A stretch of 64,000 nucleotides of DNA, from assembly GCA_963708575.1 (NCBI GenBank), contig CAVPTB010000007.1, forward strand, positions 62,001 to 126,000, written 5' to 3'. The DNA is from DASVWZ01 sp963708575. GTDB taxonomy: Bacteria > Acidobacteriota > Terriglobia > Terriglobales > Acidobacteriaceae. The notes under the pieces are model-generated. The model was given only the letters and a program-made list of their open reading frames with translations. It was not told where the DNA came from and did not search any database. How positions within the stretch are numbered: position 1 is the stretch's first letter; every line of letters begins with the position of its first letter. The translations under genes and the position numbers were made by a program. Below are positions 1-8,800 of the stretch, piece after piece.

Positions 1-73
1 AAACCTGCCTTAACTGATAAGCTCCAAGTTTCTGTCGGCTTAGACCCTCCTCTTAACGGGCCTGTGCTACCAT

Positions 74-2787
74 TTGTGGCCAAAGGGAAGCGTCGTGCCG
101 CCTGGGGAACCTTACAGGAAGACCGTATACAGGTTTGGTCCGTTCCAACTCGATTCCGGTAAGGCCACGCTCTCTCGCAACGGCAACCAGCTGAAGTTGC
201 AGGATCTCCCCTACCGCCTACTCATAATTCTGGTGGAGAAACCGGGAGAGATCGTCTCCCGAGAAGAGGTGCGCCAACGCCTATGGCCCGAAAACACCTT
301 TGTCGAGTTCGATAACAGTTTGGCAGTTGCGATTCGAAAGATCCGCGATGCTCTGGGAGACAATGCGGACGCACCCTGTTACGTGGAGACGCTACCGCGG
401 CGAGGGTACCGGTTTTTGGCCCCGGTCACTACGGTCACAGAGCCACAGGATCCGGTCGGCCTCGTCACACCTGAACCCATAAGTCCCCCGATTTCGTCGT
501 TCGGCTCAGAAAAACGCTCATCCATTTCAGGCCGAAGGTTGCGTTACATAGCACTTGCCGCATTCATTGTGCTGGGGATTGCTGGTACCGCTTATCGATT
601 CCGCCTTCCGAGGACAGGGAAAGAAACAAAGACTGCGGTCGAGACCAACCTACCTCCGGTACACGTTCGACGGTCTGTAGCAGTGATGGGTTTTCGCAAT
701 CTGCCTGGCCGTCCCGAGGACAACTGGCTCTCGCCGGCCTTTGCAGAAATGCTCGGTACCGAGCTCGCCGCCGATAGCGCTTTACGTATGGTCTCAGGTG
801 AGGACGTGGCGCGCGCAAAACGAGAACTCCCCTTGGCCGACGAAGACAGCCTGGCGAAAGAAACCCTTGAACGGCTCCATACGAATCCTGGAGCAGACGT
901 AGTCGTACTTGGCTCGTACACGCCGTTGCCCGGAAAAGGAGAAAGGCGGATTCGTCTGGATGTTCGCGATCCAAGACACCGAACACGGCGAGACCATAGC
1001 CGAGCAGGCCTTCGTCGGAAACGAGGATGATCTGTTTGAACTCGTCAGCCAGGCAGGTACGTCCCTGCGGCAGAGCCTGGGAGCGACGCCGGTTTCAGGA
1101 GAAGCAATCGCGCAGGCACAAGCCGCTCTGCCTTCGAAATCCCTGGCGGTCAAGCTTTACACGCAGGGACTGGAGCGTCTGTGGGCGTTTGATTTTGTAA
1201 ACGCCAGGGATTCTCTCATCCAGGCTGCAGCCGTCGAGCCCGCGTTTCCCTTGACACACGCTGCGTTGTCCGATGCATGGAATCGCCTCGGCTACAGCCT
1301 GAAGGCCCGGGACGAGGCGGAACGGGCGCGCTCTCTTTCCGGGCACTTGGGGCCAGAAGATCGTCTGCTGATCGATGGTCAATACTACGCCACGATCAAA
1401 GATCGGAAACGCGCCATCGATTCGTATCGACAACTTTTTATCCAGTTCCCGGACAGTTTGGACTACGGTCTTCGTCTCGCCGATGAACAGCGATGGATAA
1501 ATTCTGCAGATGCTTTGCATACTCTGGAGACGCTCCGGCATCTTCCGCTTCCTGCTGGCGGCGACCCGCGGATCGACTATCTGGAAGCGCGCGCTTGGGT
1601 TAATAACGATGTCGTCAAGGCGCAGGCTGCCGCCCGCCGCGCCATCGAAAAGGGGAATGCTCAGGGTTTGCAACTGTTCGTCGCTCGCGCCTACGGAATT
1701 CTCTGCCAGATCGGCAATGGCGATTCCACCGCCCAAGACTGTGACAATGCTCGAAAGAGGTACACAGCAGCCGGCGATCGCGATAACGCAGCTCGCACCA
1801 CTGCCGATTTCGCCATCTTCTACTATGAAAAGGGCGACTTGGATCGTGCAGAAGCAATGTACCGGGAAGTGATCAAAGTCTTTCGTCAGATCGGTGATCT
1901 CGAGGGTGTCACGACCGCCTCCGCTAACTTGGGCGATATTTCTCTGGCTCGTGGGAATCTGGCGGAAGCCACCCGTGGGCTCTCGGACGCAATTCCAGGC
2001 TACAAGGAAATGGGAGACAAAGACGGCGTCGCGCTTACGGTTGCCGATCTGGCCAAGATTGCAAGACTGCGTGGCGAGCTGAAGGCCGCTCTTACCGGTT
2101 ACAAGGAGGCCCAAGCCATTGCGCAAGAAATTTCTGACAAACGTGCCGTGGCTTATGCGCTCGTTGGAATCGGAGACGTGCTTGCGGATCAAGGGGATTT
2201 GCAAGCAGCTCGCAACTCTTACGAGGAATCGCTGGCTCTGTGCAAAGAGATCGGCGATAAGCAAGCTGTCGGGGAAACGGAACTCGCCTTGGCGCGGCTG
2301 TCGATTGAGCAAGGCGATGCCGCCAATGCCGAAACTATAATCCGTAAATGCAAAGAACAGTTTCATCAAGATCAGCAGTCCGACGACGAATTGGCCGCCA
2401 GCATTGTGCTGATCGATGCCCTGCTATCCGAATCCAGGCTTCCTGAAGCCGAGTCTGAGGTGGGACAGGCTAAATCACTGGCCGATAAAAGCGCGAATAC
2501 ACTGCTCCGTTTGCAGTTTGAAATGATGTCTGGCCGGGTACAAGGTTTGTCAGGCCATTTCCCAGCCGCGAGCGCACAGTTACAGAAGACACTTCAAAGC
2601 GCCCATTCTCGTCAGCTGGTGGAACTGGAATTCGAAACGCGCCTGGCCATGGCGGAGTTGAGAAGCAGGGCGGGGCCACCGATCGCGGCCCGCGCGGAAT
2701 CGCTTGAGTTTAGAGAATGCGGCCAATAGGAATGGGTTTGGCCTGATAGCTAGTAAGGCTCTGTCCCTTCGCAATGCCCGTGAGTGA
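74..2787 (+). pseudogene. Winged-helix/TPR regulator, broken by two frameshifts
   Basis: The first segment (TTG start at 74, uncertain) holds an OmpR/CadC-type winged-helix DNA-binding domain (about residues 18-115, ending LPRRGYRFLAPV), a membrane segment near 180-195 and a FlgO/TolB-like domain (SVAVMGFRNL). The reading frame then shifts near 962-971: one extra base, best placed at g968, joins RIRLDVR to IQDTEHGETIAEQ. The second segment holds many TPR units (for example GDLDRAEAMYREVI). A second extra base near 2701-2712 moves the true C-terminus (ENAANRNGFGLIASKALSLR) into the third frame, with stop 2785-2787. Removing two bases gives 904 codons, which fits one ancestral gene. CadC-like proteins of this class are membrane-anchored one-component regulators. 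Whether the breaks are real decay or assembly errors cannot be told here. Confidence 0.8.
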
Positions 2788-3146
2788 GCCTCTTTTGAGG
2801 GCGTCTATGAACAACTTGGAGGACGCTGTTTCTCGCCGTGAACTAGCCATCGCGCTTTGTCTCACCGCATCGGGCCGGTCGAGCACTCCCGCCAGTTTTA
2901 TCCGAGATCGAACAGCCCGTTCACTCCAGCGTCCATACCCGAGCGAGACCTAGGCAGTCAGCCCTGAAGCCTCGGCAATGCGCCAGTGGATTTGCAAGCA
3001 CAGTGCATCTGTCCCACCAAGACTGGCAGTTGGTCAGTCGGACAAAGCTAGCCGGGGCGGGCATCTATAATGTCGCGTAACAGATCGTGACCTCTGCCAT
3101 TGCCGAAGTTAGGCAGTAACTGAGGATCGAAAAAGGAGCTTGGGGA
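2788..3146. other. Intergenic region, no gene seen
   Basis: No convincing reading frame, RNA gene or strong terminator was seen in these 359 bases. The last 20 bases carry a good Shine-Dalgarno sequence (aaaaaggagctt) serving the TMEM175-like gene that starts at 3147, so its promoter should lie in this interval. Confidence 0.6.
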
Positions 3147-3725
3147 ATGACCACTGGCCGTATGGAGGCTTTCAGTGACGGCGTCATTGCGGTCATTATC
3201 ACGATCATGGTGCTGGAAATGAAGCCGCCGCAGGGAATCGGCCCTTTGGCATTACGGCCGGTGCTTCCTGTCTTTCTCTGTTATGTCATGAGCTTCGTGT
3301 ACGTAGGCATCTACTGGAACAATCACCATCACCTTCTGCATGCGGCGCAGCATGTTACAGGGGGCGTGCTGTGGGCAAATCTGCATCTATTATTTTGGCT
3401 GTCGTTGACGCCGTTCGCAACCGCATGGATGGGCGAGAATCACTTTGCGCCGTGGCCAGTTGCGTTGTACGGCCTGGTATTGATGTTAGCCGGGATTGCC
3501 TACTACATTCTGACGCAGACTCTAATTGCCAGCCACGGAAAAGACTCGAGGCTGGCTGCTTCTATTGGGAGCGACAGGAAGGGGAAGCTTTCGGTTTTGG
3601 TATACCTTGCCGCGATTCCCCTGTCATTTGTGCGGACGTGGATTGCCTGCGGCTGCTACGCACTGGTGGCCATAATCTGGTTACTGCCAGACCCTCGCAT
3701 CGAAAAAACACTTCGTGAAACGTAG
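3147..3725 (+). CDS. TMEM175 family (DUF1211) potassium-channel-like membrane protein
   Basis: The 192-residue product begins with the family signature FSDGVIAVIITIMVLE at about residues 9-24, the first pore-lining helix in bacterial TMEM175 channels, followed by about five more hydrophobic helices. Length and topology fit the bacterial single-repeat form (about 200 residues, six helices), which is known to assemble as a tetramer and conduct K+. The ATG at 3147 follows a strong AAGGAG ribosome-binding site. The gene stands alone between the broken TPR regulator and the histone-like gene, so context adds nothing about its role. Ion selectivity is inferred from the family only. Confidence 0.88.
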   Translation: MTTGRMEAFSDGVIAVIITIMVLEMKPPQGIGPLALRPVLPVFLCYVMSFVYVGIYWNNHHHLLHAAQHVTGGVLWANLHLLFWLSLTPFATAWMGENHFAPWPVALYGLVLMLAGIAYYILTQTLIASHGKDSRLAASIGSDRKGKLSVLVYLAAIPLSFVRTWIACGCYALVAIIWLLPDPRIEKTLRET

Positions 3726-3845
3726 CGGCGCCCCGTTTGTGTCGGATGTCTTTGTGGTGCAATATTGGCAACTGGCGAACTGCAGCTAGACGTGCGGTTC
3801 AACATCCGTTCAGTATCTTAACTTGGGGCCTCAGGCCTCTCCGCT

Positions 3846-3874
3846 TTGCGACGCGAATGTGTCGGTGCTAGACT
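3846..3874 (+). promoter_or_regulatory. Predicted promoter for the histone-like gene
   Basis: TTGCGA (3846-3851), a 17-base spacer and TAGACT (3869-3874) resemble a housekeeping -35/-10 pair. The ATG of the downstream gene begins only 7 bases after the -10 box and there is no Shine-Dalgarno sequence, so the transcript may be leaderless. This is a motif reading only. Confidence 0.4.
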
Positions 3875-3880
3875 GCGCGA

Positions 3881-4378
3881 ATGCCAACCAAAAAGAAAAC
3901 CACGAAGAAACCCGCCAAGAAACCCGCCAAGTCGAAGAGGGCTGTAGTAAGGAAAAAGACGTCCTCGAAGGCAAAGGCGAAAGGACCGGATCTCAAGAAG
4001 CTGACAAAGAAGAAACGCGCCACCAAGAAAGTGGCGGCGAAGCAGGTCGTTAGTGGCAAGAAGTTGATCCGCGGGAAGAAAACGGTGGCAGCGAAACGAT
4101 CGACTCCAGTGAAAAAGCAGCGACGAGATGAAGCTGTGTTCACAAGGAAAACAGTCGATACCCGCTCCGGGGAACAATCAGGCGATTTCCAGGGGCTGCG
4201 AAATGTTGAAGGAGCAGATTCGGAGAGCGTCGACGAGTTGCTCGAGGAAGGGAATGCATTCGAGGCCGAAGCGGTGTCAGGTGTCGAAGATGCCGATGAT
4301 CATGAGGAAAGAGAGGTCCGAACGCATGAGGTACCGGAGGATGATGTTCCCGGCGAATATCTGGACAAAGACGAATAG
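3881..4378 (+). CDS. Histone H1-like Lys-rich protein with acidic tail
   Basis: The 165-residue protein is sharply bipartite. Residues 1-88 are dominated by Lys, Ala, Thr and Arg with PAKK/KKTTKK-type repeats like the tails of eukaryotic H1 and bacterial HctB/AlgP-like proteins. Residues 105-165 are strongly acidic (ESVDELLEEGNAFEAEAV, then a HEVPEDDVPGEYLD ending). The first half should bind DNA or RNA non-specifically. The acidic half could be self-inhibitory or contact a partner. No Shine-Dalgarno sequence precedes the ATG, and a -10-like box sits 7 bases upstream. The nucleic-acid-binding role is an inference from composition. Confidence 0.75.
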   Translation: MPTKKKTTKKPAKKPAKSKRAVVRKKTSSKAKAKGPDLKKLTKKKRATKKVAAKQVVSGKKLIRGKKTVAAKRSTPVKKQRRDEAVFTRKTVDTRSGEQSGDFQGLRNVEGADSESVDELLEEGNAFEAEAVSGVEDADDHEEREVRTHEVPEDDVPGEYLDKDE

Positions 4379-5067
4379 AGAATGCACGAAATAGTGTGGC
4401 GCTAAACTAAGTGGCCTTCAACGCGCTACATCGTCAGTCCTGTCTGCCAGAAATTTCCGGATCTCTGTTGCCTTCCCCATTTTTGGTTGGCGCCCCGCTC
4501 TGCTGTACGCCGGTTGCGATTGCCGGCTTTAGACGTTCGAATTATCAGGTTCCAGAGGCCACCGGCGACTATCGCGATGTACTCAGATAGCCAATGCTCC
4601 AATGACTCCGAAGATATAACCGTGCAGCATTCCCAGGTTTACGCGTTTCTCCAAAACGGGTTGTGGGGATAGTTGCGATTCAATCTAATATGTTGAACTT
4701 GGAATGGATCTGGGAACCCTACGTCTCGCTCGGTTTCCTTTACCTGTTCCCGATTATGTTGGCAGCAGGGTTTCTACCGCGATGGGTAATCGCTTTGATG
4801 GGAAGGCTATAGCGATGTTCTGTAAAACTCCCTTTGAGCAGAACCCCAAATCACGCAACCTTGGCCGGGTGCCGTGACAGGGCACTCTAGATCCAATCAA
4901 AGCTAACGACTCTAGGTTGCTGATGGCAGAGTGGATTCCTGTTCTTTGTTCCCGATTTCGACCTGATCTTCACCATTACAATCGGTGCGGGAACGGTGCG
5001 CAGGTTGTCAGCGGGCTGCGGAGACTTGCTGCGGCGATTTGCCCACCGACGTTGAGGAGGGGAAACG
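4379..5067. other. 689-base gap with a gene remnant
   Basis: This gap between the histone-like gene and the secreted propeller gene contains a 40-codon membrane-protein fragment at 4690-4812 (listed separately) and otherwise no gene I can support. Short frames at about 4487-4672 and 4917-5561 have no family resemblance and no ribosome-binding site. The last bases (gaggaggggaaacg) are the ribosome-binding site of the gene at 5068. Confidence 0.55.
4690..4812 (+). pseudogene. N-terminal remnant of a membrane sensor kinase-like protein
   Basis: A 40-codon frame encodes two short hydrophobic stretches around YLFPIMLAAGFLPRW, then stops in AGGCTATAG. The phrase resembles the first membrane helices of MASE/DUF4118-like sensor histidine kinases, in which LYLFPI..AA.FLPRW marks the first two helices. 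Nothing continuing the protein was found downstream in any frame. It is best read as a decayed 5' fragment. A genuine micro-protein cannot be excluded. Confidence 0.35.
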
Positions 5068-6906
5068 ATGCGCATCCGCCTATTGCGTTGTTTCGTTGCG
5101 AGTGGGGTATTCCTGTTCGGCGTTCTGCTTTCCGGGCAAGTGGGTGCCGACCCGACCTCATCGTCGGACCTCAACGATCAGTTATCCCACCTCGGATATC
5201 CTCAGGACTGGAGTTCGACACACCTGCTGATGCCGGGTATCCAACCCAGGGATGTTTTGACAGCAGGAGCGCGGGACCCGCGTTATATTTACAGCTTAAT
5301 CTCGCGTCAGGTCGCGCTGCGGAATGCGGCGGATGTGGGTTTGCCGCGGCATCGACACCATATCAAGATCGACTGGGCTGTTTCACTGGAGAACGGCTAC
5401 GTTCCGCAAAATCAGTTTCCAGCAAAATATCAATTTGGCACTGGAGCGGAGAATTGCAATTCCGATTACGTTCTCTTTGGGCTGACGGTGGTTTCGGGAA
5501 CGCAGGCCAATTTGGTCGGAATCAACAATCTCTACACGACTGCGAGCCCCCCGTGCAATAGCGGATCCCCGTGGGTAGCGTTCGCGTACAACACAGTGAC
5601 GCAGACGGGCGGGCAGATCCGCACCTCTCCTGCCCTATCAAGCGACGGCACGAAGGTGGCATTCGTAGAAACCACCAGCGGAGCTTCGTACTTCCATGTT
5701 CTAGTTCTGCCAAATCCCATTCCGGCGCCGCCTTCCCAAGCAGGATCAGTGCTGACCCCCCAGACTCCGACTTCGTGCACCACCCCGACGACGCCGGGCT
5801 GTATGACAACGCTGACCATTGAAACCACCGCAACCAACTCGAATTCTTCGCCATGGGTCGACTACAACACGGATACGGCATACGTGGGCTCTGACAACGG
5901 TGTGCTGTACAAGATAACTCCGGTATTCGGTGGCGGTGCGCCGGCCCTAGTCAATGACCCGACTAACTGGCCCATTGCGGTTTCGACTAACAAGTACAAT
6001 ACGGTGTTGACGGCTCCTGTTGTAGATCGTACTTCTGGCTTTATATTTCTTGGAGATGGCGAGGGTTACCTCTATTCGGTCAAACTGACCAGCCCCGGCA
6101 AGACCTACGCTGCCCAGCAAACGATTGGTTGGGCCTACGACGGAAGCAACGATGGGAGCGGAAAGCCGGGAACAGGTGTCGTAGATCCGCCGATTGCCGT
6201 TACCGATCCGGCCAATCCGACAACCGATCAAGTGTTTGCCTTTACCGGGTGCAGCAACGTCCTTGGTATCGGCGGGGCTATCAGCCAGGTTCCCGCGAAT
6301 TTCACAACTGGTGCGCCAACCACCAGCAACACAGTGGATCTTGGATCGGCAAGCGGAAATGGGGATTGCACAGGGAAGAATGTGCATTCTGGAACGTTCG
6401 ACAATACCTTCTGGGTAAACGGATCGGCATCGGGACATATGATCGCGTGCGGATTCGTAAACAACGGCGGCGCCCCTGCGAGTCCGAAGATGTATTTCTT
6501 TCCCTTCGCTAGTAACGTCATTACCAGCACTGGTTCGTCCACTTTTGCAGTGAATACGACGAAAGGGGATGAGTGCTCGCCGTTGACCGAGTTTTACAAC
6601 GGAACGACAGACCGGCTGTTCTTCGGAGTGGGCTCGAGTGACGGATTTGTAGAGAGTTCGACGATTACGACTGCGTTGTCGACACCGTCTTGCGTGGGTG
6701 CACCGACATCCAGTTGTGTAGCCGCCCCGAGCGCTCTTGGGGGAACCAGCGGGATTGTGATCGATAACCAATTATCAAACGGTGGCACGAACATTTATTT
6801 CTCCACTTTGGCGGTGGGATCTGTAAACGCGCAAAAATGCAACGTGGCTGGCGGCTCCGCGAATCCCTATTGTGCGGTGAAGCTTACCCAATCTGGGTTG
6901 CAGTAA
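5068..6906 (+). CDS. Secreted beta-propeller-like protein of unknown function
   Basis: The 612-residue product has a Sec signal peptide (hydrophobic residues about 8-26, cleavage near QVGA-DP). The mature part is rich in Gly, Thr, Ser and Asn. Phrases such as DTAYVGSDNGVLYKI and SGFIFLGDGEGYLYSVKL are typical of PQQ/WD40-like propeller blades. Many Cys occur in the second half (for example SCVGAPTSSCVAAP), suggesting disulfides in an exported protein. The ATG at 5068 follows GAGGAGGGG. No catalytic motif is visible. Adhesion or carbohydrate binding is possible but unsupported. It appears monocistronic. Confidence 0.75.
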   Translation: MRIRLLRCFVASGVFLFGVLLSGQVGADPTSSSDLNDQLSHLGYPQDWSSTHLLMPGIQPRDVLTAGARDPRYIYSLISRQVALRNAADVGLPRHRHHIKIDWAVSLENGYVPQNQFPAKYQFGTGAENCNSDYVLFGLTVVSGTQANLVGINNLYTTASPPCNSGSPWVAFAYNTVTQTGGQIRTSPALSSDGTKVAFVETTSGASYFHVLVLPNPIPAPPSQAGSVLTPQTPTSCTTPTTPGCMTTLTIETTATNSNSSPWVDYNTDTAYVGSDNGVLYKITPVFGGGAPALVNDPTNWPIAVSTNKYNTVLTAPVVDRTSGFIFLGDGEGYLYSVKLTSPGKTYAAQQTIGWAYDGSNDGSGKPGTGVVDPPIAVTDPANPTTDQVFAFTGCSNVLGIGGAISQVPANFTTGAPTTSNTVDLGSASGNGDCTGKNVHSGTFDNTFWVNGSASGHMIACGFVNNGGAPASPKMYFFPFASNVITSTGSSTFAVNTTKGDECSPLTEFYNGTTDRLFFGVGSSDGFVESSTITTALSTPSCVGAPTSSCVAAPSALGGTSGIVIDNQLSNGGTNIYFSTLAVGSVNAQKCNVAGGSANPYCAVKLTQSGLQ

Positions 6907-7046
6907 AGTACCGCTTGATTGATGTTCCTCGGCCGTTTCTGCGGTGAAGAACGTTTGGCAAGGGAGGATAATCACGGACGAACCACTCGAAGGGCCAACA
7001 CCTCTTGCCCGGCGCGCTCTATACCGCGAACAACTACAATGTAGTT

Positions 7047-7256
7047 ATGCGATATTACACCACCAACTCCCTGGATCGTGGGGTCGCCTTCAGGTGCATT
7101 TTCTGTGATCATACCGTTGCGACGCTCGATTTTGACAAGACTAAAGGGAACCAGCGCACTCAAGCCGCCGCAGCCATAAACCATCATGTTGGAGAACTGC
7201 ATAGGTCCCAGCCGACGATTACGGTGCCCGCGAAATCAGACCGTAGACCATTTTGA
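7047..7256 (+). CDS. Small Cys/His-rich protein, possible zinc finger
   Basis: From the ATG at 7047 the product is 69 residues and contains C-I-F-C near residue 18 followed by a His-rich helix (AINHHVGELH), giving a plausible C2H2-like zinc site. Upstream in-frame codons (to 7005) do not look like protein. The stop TGA (7254-7256) overlaps the TTG start of the next gene by three bases, which hints at translational coupling. No Shine-Dalgarno is evident. Function unknown; a small nucleic-acid-binding role is a guess from the Cys/His pattern. Confidence 0.5.
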   Translation: MRYYTTNSLDRGVAFRCIFCDHTVATLDFDKTKGNQRTQAAAAINHHVGELHRSQPTITVPAKSDRRPF

Positions 7257-7480
7257 ACTCTCCATCACTCCGAAGAGTCCTGTCAGTACGTTGCCCAATG
7301 TGCGGAGCTAAGCCTAGAGAGAAGTGCACCCTCAGTACTGGAGAGCCATGTGTGAAGACGCATCTTAACCGAGGTTTGGCGGCGGTTAAGATCGGCCATC
7401 ACAACAATTTCGGCCAAGCCGCTTTGCGGATTCTGAAGATAGTCGGAGGCCGCTTGCATATCCCGTTCAACTTTACGTAG
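7253..7480 (+). CDS. Small zinc-ribbon-like protein
   Basis: The 75-residue product has CPMCGAKPREKCTLSTG, a C-x2-C-x7-C pattern, followed by C-V-K-T-H and LNRGLA. This resembles small zinc-finger domains (CP.CGA..G..C...G....HxxR) found alone in soil bacteria and in phage. The start is probably TTG at 7253, overlapping the preceding stop; a later start near the CPMCGA motif is possible. It forms a pair with the Cys/His protein just upstream. Metal binding is inferred from the motif only. Confidence 0.55.
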   Translation: MNSPSLRRVLSVRCPMCGAKPREKCTLSTGEPCVKTHLNRGLAAVKIGHHNNFGQAALRILKIVGGRLHIPFNFT

Positions 7481-7497
7481 ATCACAATTTTTTGCGC

Positions 7498-8364
7498 TTA
7501 ATCCTTCACTGCGGCAGAATCGTTTCGTGTAACTTCATTCTTCGATGGTGGCTGGGGCGGTGATGCCACCGGAGCTACATTCAAGACATAAGTCCGTGTT
7601 TCGGGATCGTATAGCAGACGCCAACTCATTTTTCGTCCTGTCGCCTGCAACGCCTCCGCCAGCAGGAGTCGCGCTTCGATTCGTGATCCTCCGATGGTGC
7701 TCCTCGTAACTCTGAACAGTCCTGTTGGGTACACACCCAGGGAGACCGGTATGTGACCATGCTGGCTGAGGGAGGTGCAGATTGCCTGAACTGCTTGGAA
7801 CGCACTGCGCTGCTTTCTGGGGATGAAAATGGGGAAGTCAAGTGCAGGCTGCGTACTGGCAATCTTTCCACTCGGATCATGTGCGCCGATGCCGACGATC
7901 TCGAAGGATCCGGTCGTACTCTTTCGTACTTCAAATCGGCCCGGATTCCCGCTTTGATTGTAGGACTCAACAATCGACCGCAGTGTCTTCTCCTCATCCG
8001 GCATGGTCGCGCTATCTTTCGATGACCCGACCTCAATGGTGAACGCGCCTCCACTCGGGACCTTTATCGTAGCACCGGCTTTAGGGTTCAAATAATGGGG
8101 CGCGGCAACCTCGCTGAAGTCCGGCTTAAAAGTATATCTTGCATCTTCATAGTTGATCTGCCAGCCGTAGTTCTCTTGCAGTGCATTCAGTATCTGAGCA
8201 AGAGGCCGCGGACTGTTCGCGGCAATATGAATCTTTCCCGCGACTTCGTTAACGACGGCTTGTTTTGCGAATGCATCAAGTGCCGCACTGGGGATGCTGC
8301 ACGCAGCCAGGTACAGCGTTGCGGTCACAGTCAACATTGAGTGGCGGTGCATTAATCGCATCAT
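7498..8364 (-). CDS. Exported STN/secretin-like conserved protein, possible lipoprotein
   Basis: The 288-residue product starts with a signal sequence (MLTVTATLYLAACSIPSA) in which LAAC (Cys22) could be a lipobox. Residues about 45-75 (RPLAQILNALQENYGWQINYEDARY) resemble the short STN domain at the N-terminus of secretins and TonB receptors, which binds partner peptides in the periplasm. The rest is unassigned but well formed, and the end (SPPQPPSKNEVTRN) is a disordered tail. It is transcribed alone, convergent with the zinc-ribbon gene. A periplasmic or envelope location is likely; the precise role is unknown. Confidence 0.7.
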   Translation of the reverse strand: MMRLMHRHSMLTVTATLYLAACSIPSAALDAFAKQAVVNEVAGKIHIAANSPRPLAQILNALQENYGWQINYEDARYTFKPDFSEVAAPHYLNPKAGATIKVPSGGAFTIEVGSSKDSATMPDEEKTLRSIVESYNQSGNPGRFEVRKSTTGSFEIVGIGAHDPSGKIASTQPALDFPIFIPRKQRSAFQAVQAICTSLSQHGHIPVSLGVYPTGLFRVTRSTIGGSRIEARLLLAEALQATGRKMSWRLLYDPETRTYVLNVAPVASPPQPPSKNEVTRNDSAAVKD

Positions 8365-8425
8365 TTGCCAATGCCTTTGTTGGTCGTTTCTAGTCGCAGC
8401 CCACGAGTCTACATCTTCCCCGAAG

Positions 8426-8441
8426 AGGCACTTTCGTGCCT
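8426..8441. other. Short perfect hairpin in the divergent spacer
   Basis: AGGCAC, a TTTC loop and GTGCCT form a 6-bp stem followed on the plus strand by TTTAAA. It lies between the divergent genes ending at 8364 (minus) and starting at 8546 (plus). It could be a weak terminator or an operator dyad. There is no further support. Confidence 0.25.
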
Positions 8442-8545
8442 TTAAACAATCGGACTAATCCATTTAGCGAATTGTTCTCGGCCCCGGCAACTCGTAGAAG
8501 TGATTCCTCGACTGTAGCCCTTTACGACATTCCGGTGGAGAACGT

Positions 8546-8800
8546 ATGAACGATCAGGACTGGATCATTAAATATCGGATCGCTCTCGAATCCGCTCAGA
8601 AACACGAGGTACGTCAAACCGGCATTAGAGTTGCCATTCTGAACTGTGTTTCTGTAATTCGAACTCGCCTTCGTTCCAAGCTGAATCGTCGGTTTTATCT
8701 TGACGAAGTGAAACTGTCGACAATACCGGCGAATCGTGAAAATCCAACCGCCTCGGCTGGCGACCTTCGACCCTCAACCGCCCACTCACCAGCTCGATAG
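8546..8800 (+). CDS. Hypothetical small protein
   Basis: An 84-residue frame starts at an ATG with a good ribosome-binding site (ggtggagaacgt). The first half (MNDQDWIIKYRIALESAQKH) looks protein-like and helical. The second half is basic and then Pro/Ser-rich with no recognisable fold, so the frame may be partly eroded. I recognise no family. Its position, divergent from the STN-like gene, gives no clue to function. Confidence 0.4.
   Translation: MNDQDWIIKYRIALESAQKHEVRQTGIRVAILNCVSVIRTRLRSKLNRRFYLDEVKLSTIPANRENPTASAGDLRPSTAHSPAR

Noticed and set aside
1095..2369. Long minus-strand frame (424 codons)
   Set aside because: It lies antisense to the TPR region of the broken regulator; the translation has no family resemblance and mirrors the plus-strand codon pattern.
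4487..4672. Plus-strand frame of 61 codons
   Set aside because: No ribosome-binding site and no recognisable motif; probably chance or eroded sequence.
5947..6771. Minus-strand frame of 274 codons
   Set aside because: It is antisense to the secreted propeller gene, Arg/Cys-rich, and without domain character.
7047..7480. Mobile-element or phage remnant suggested by small zinc-finger frames
   Set aside because: No integrase, terminal repeats, attachment site or other phage gene is nearby.
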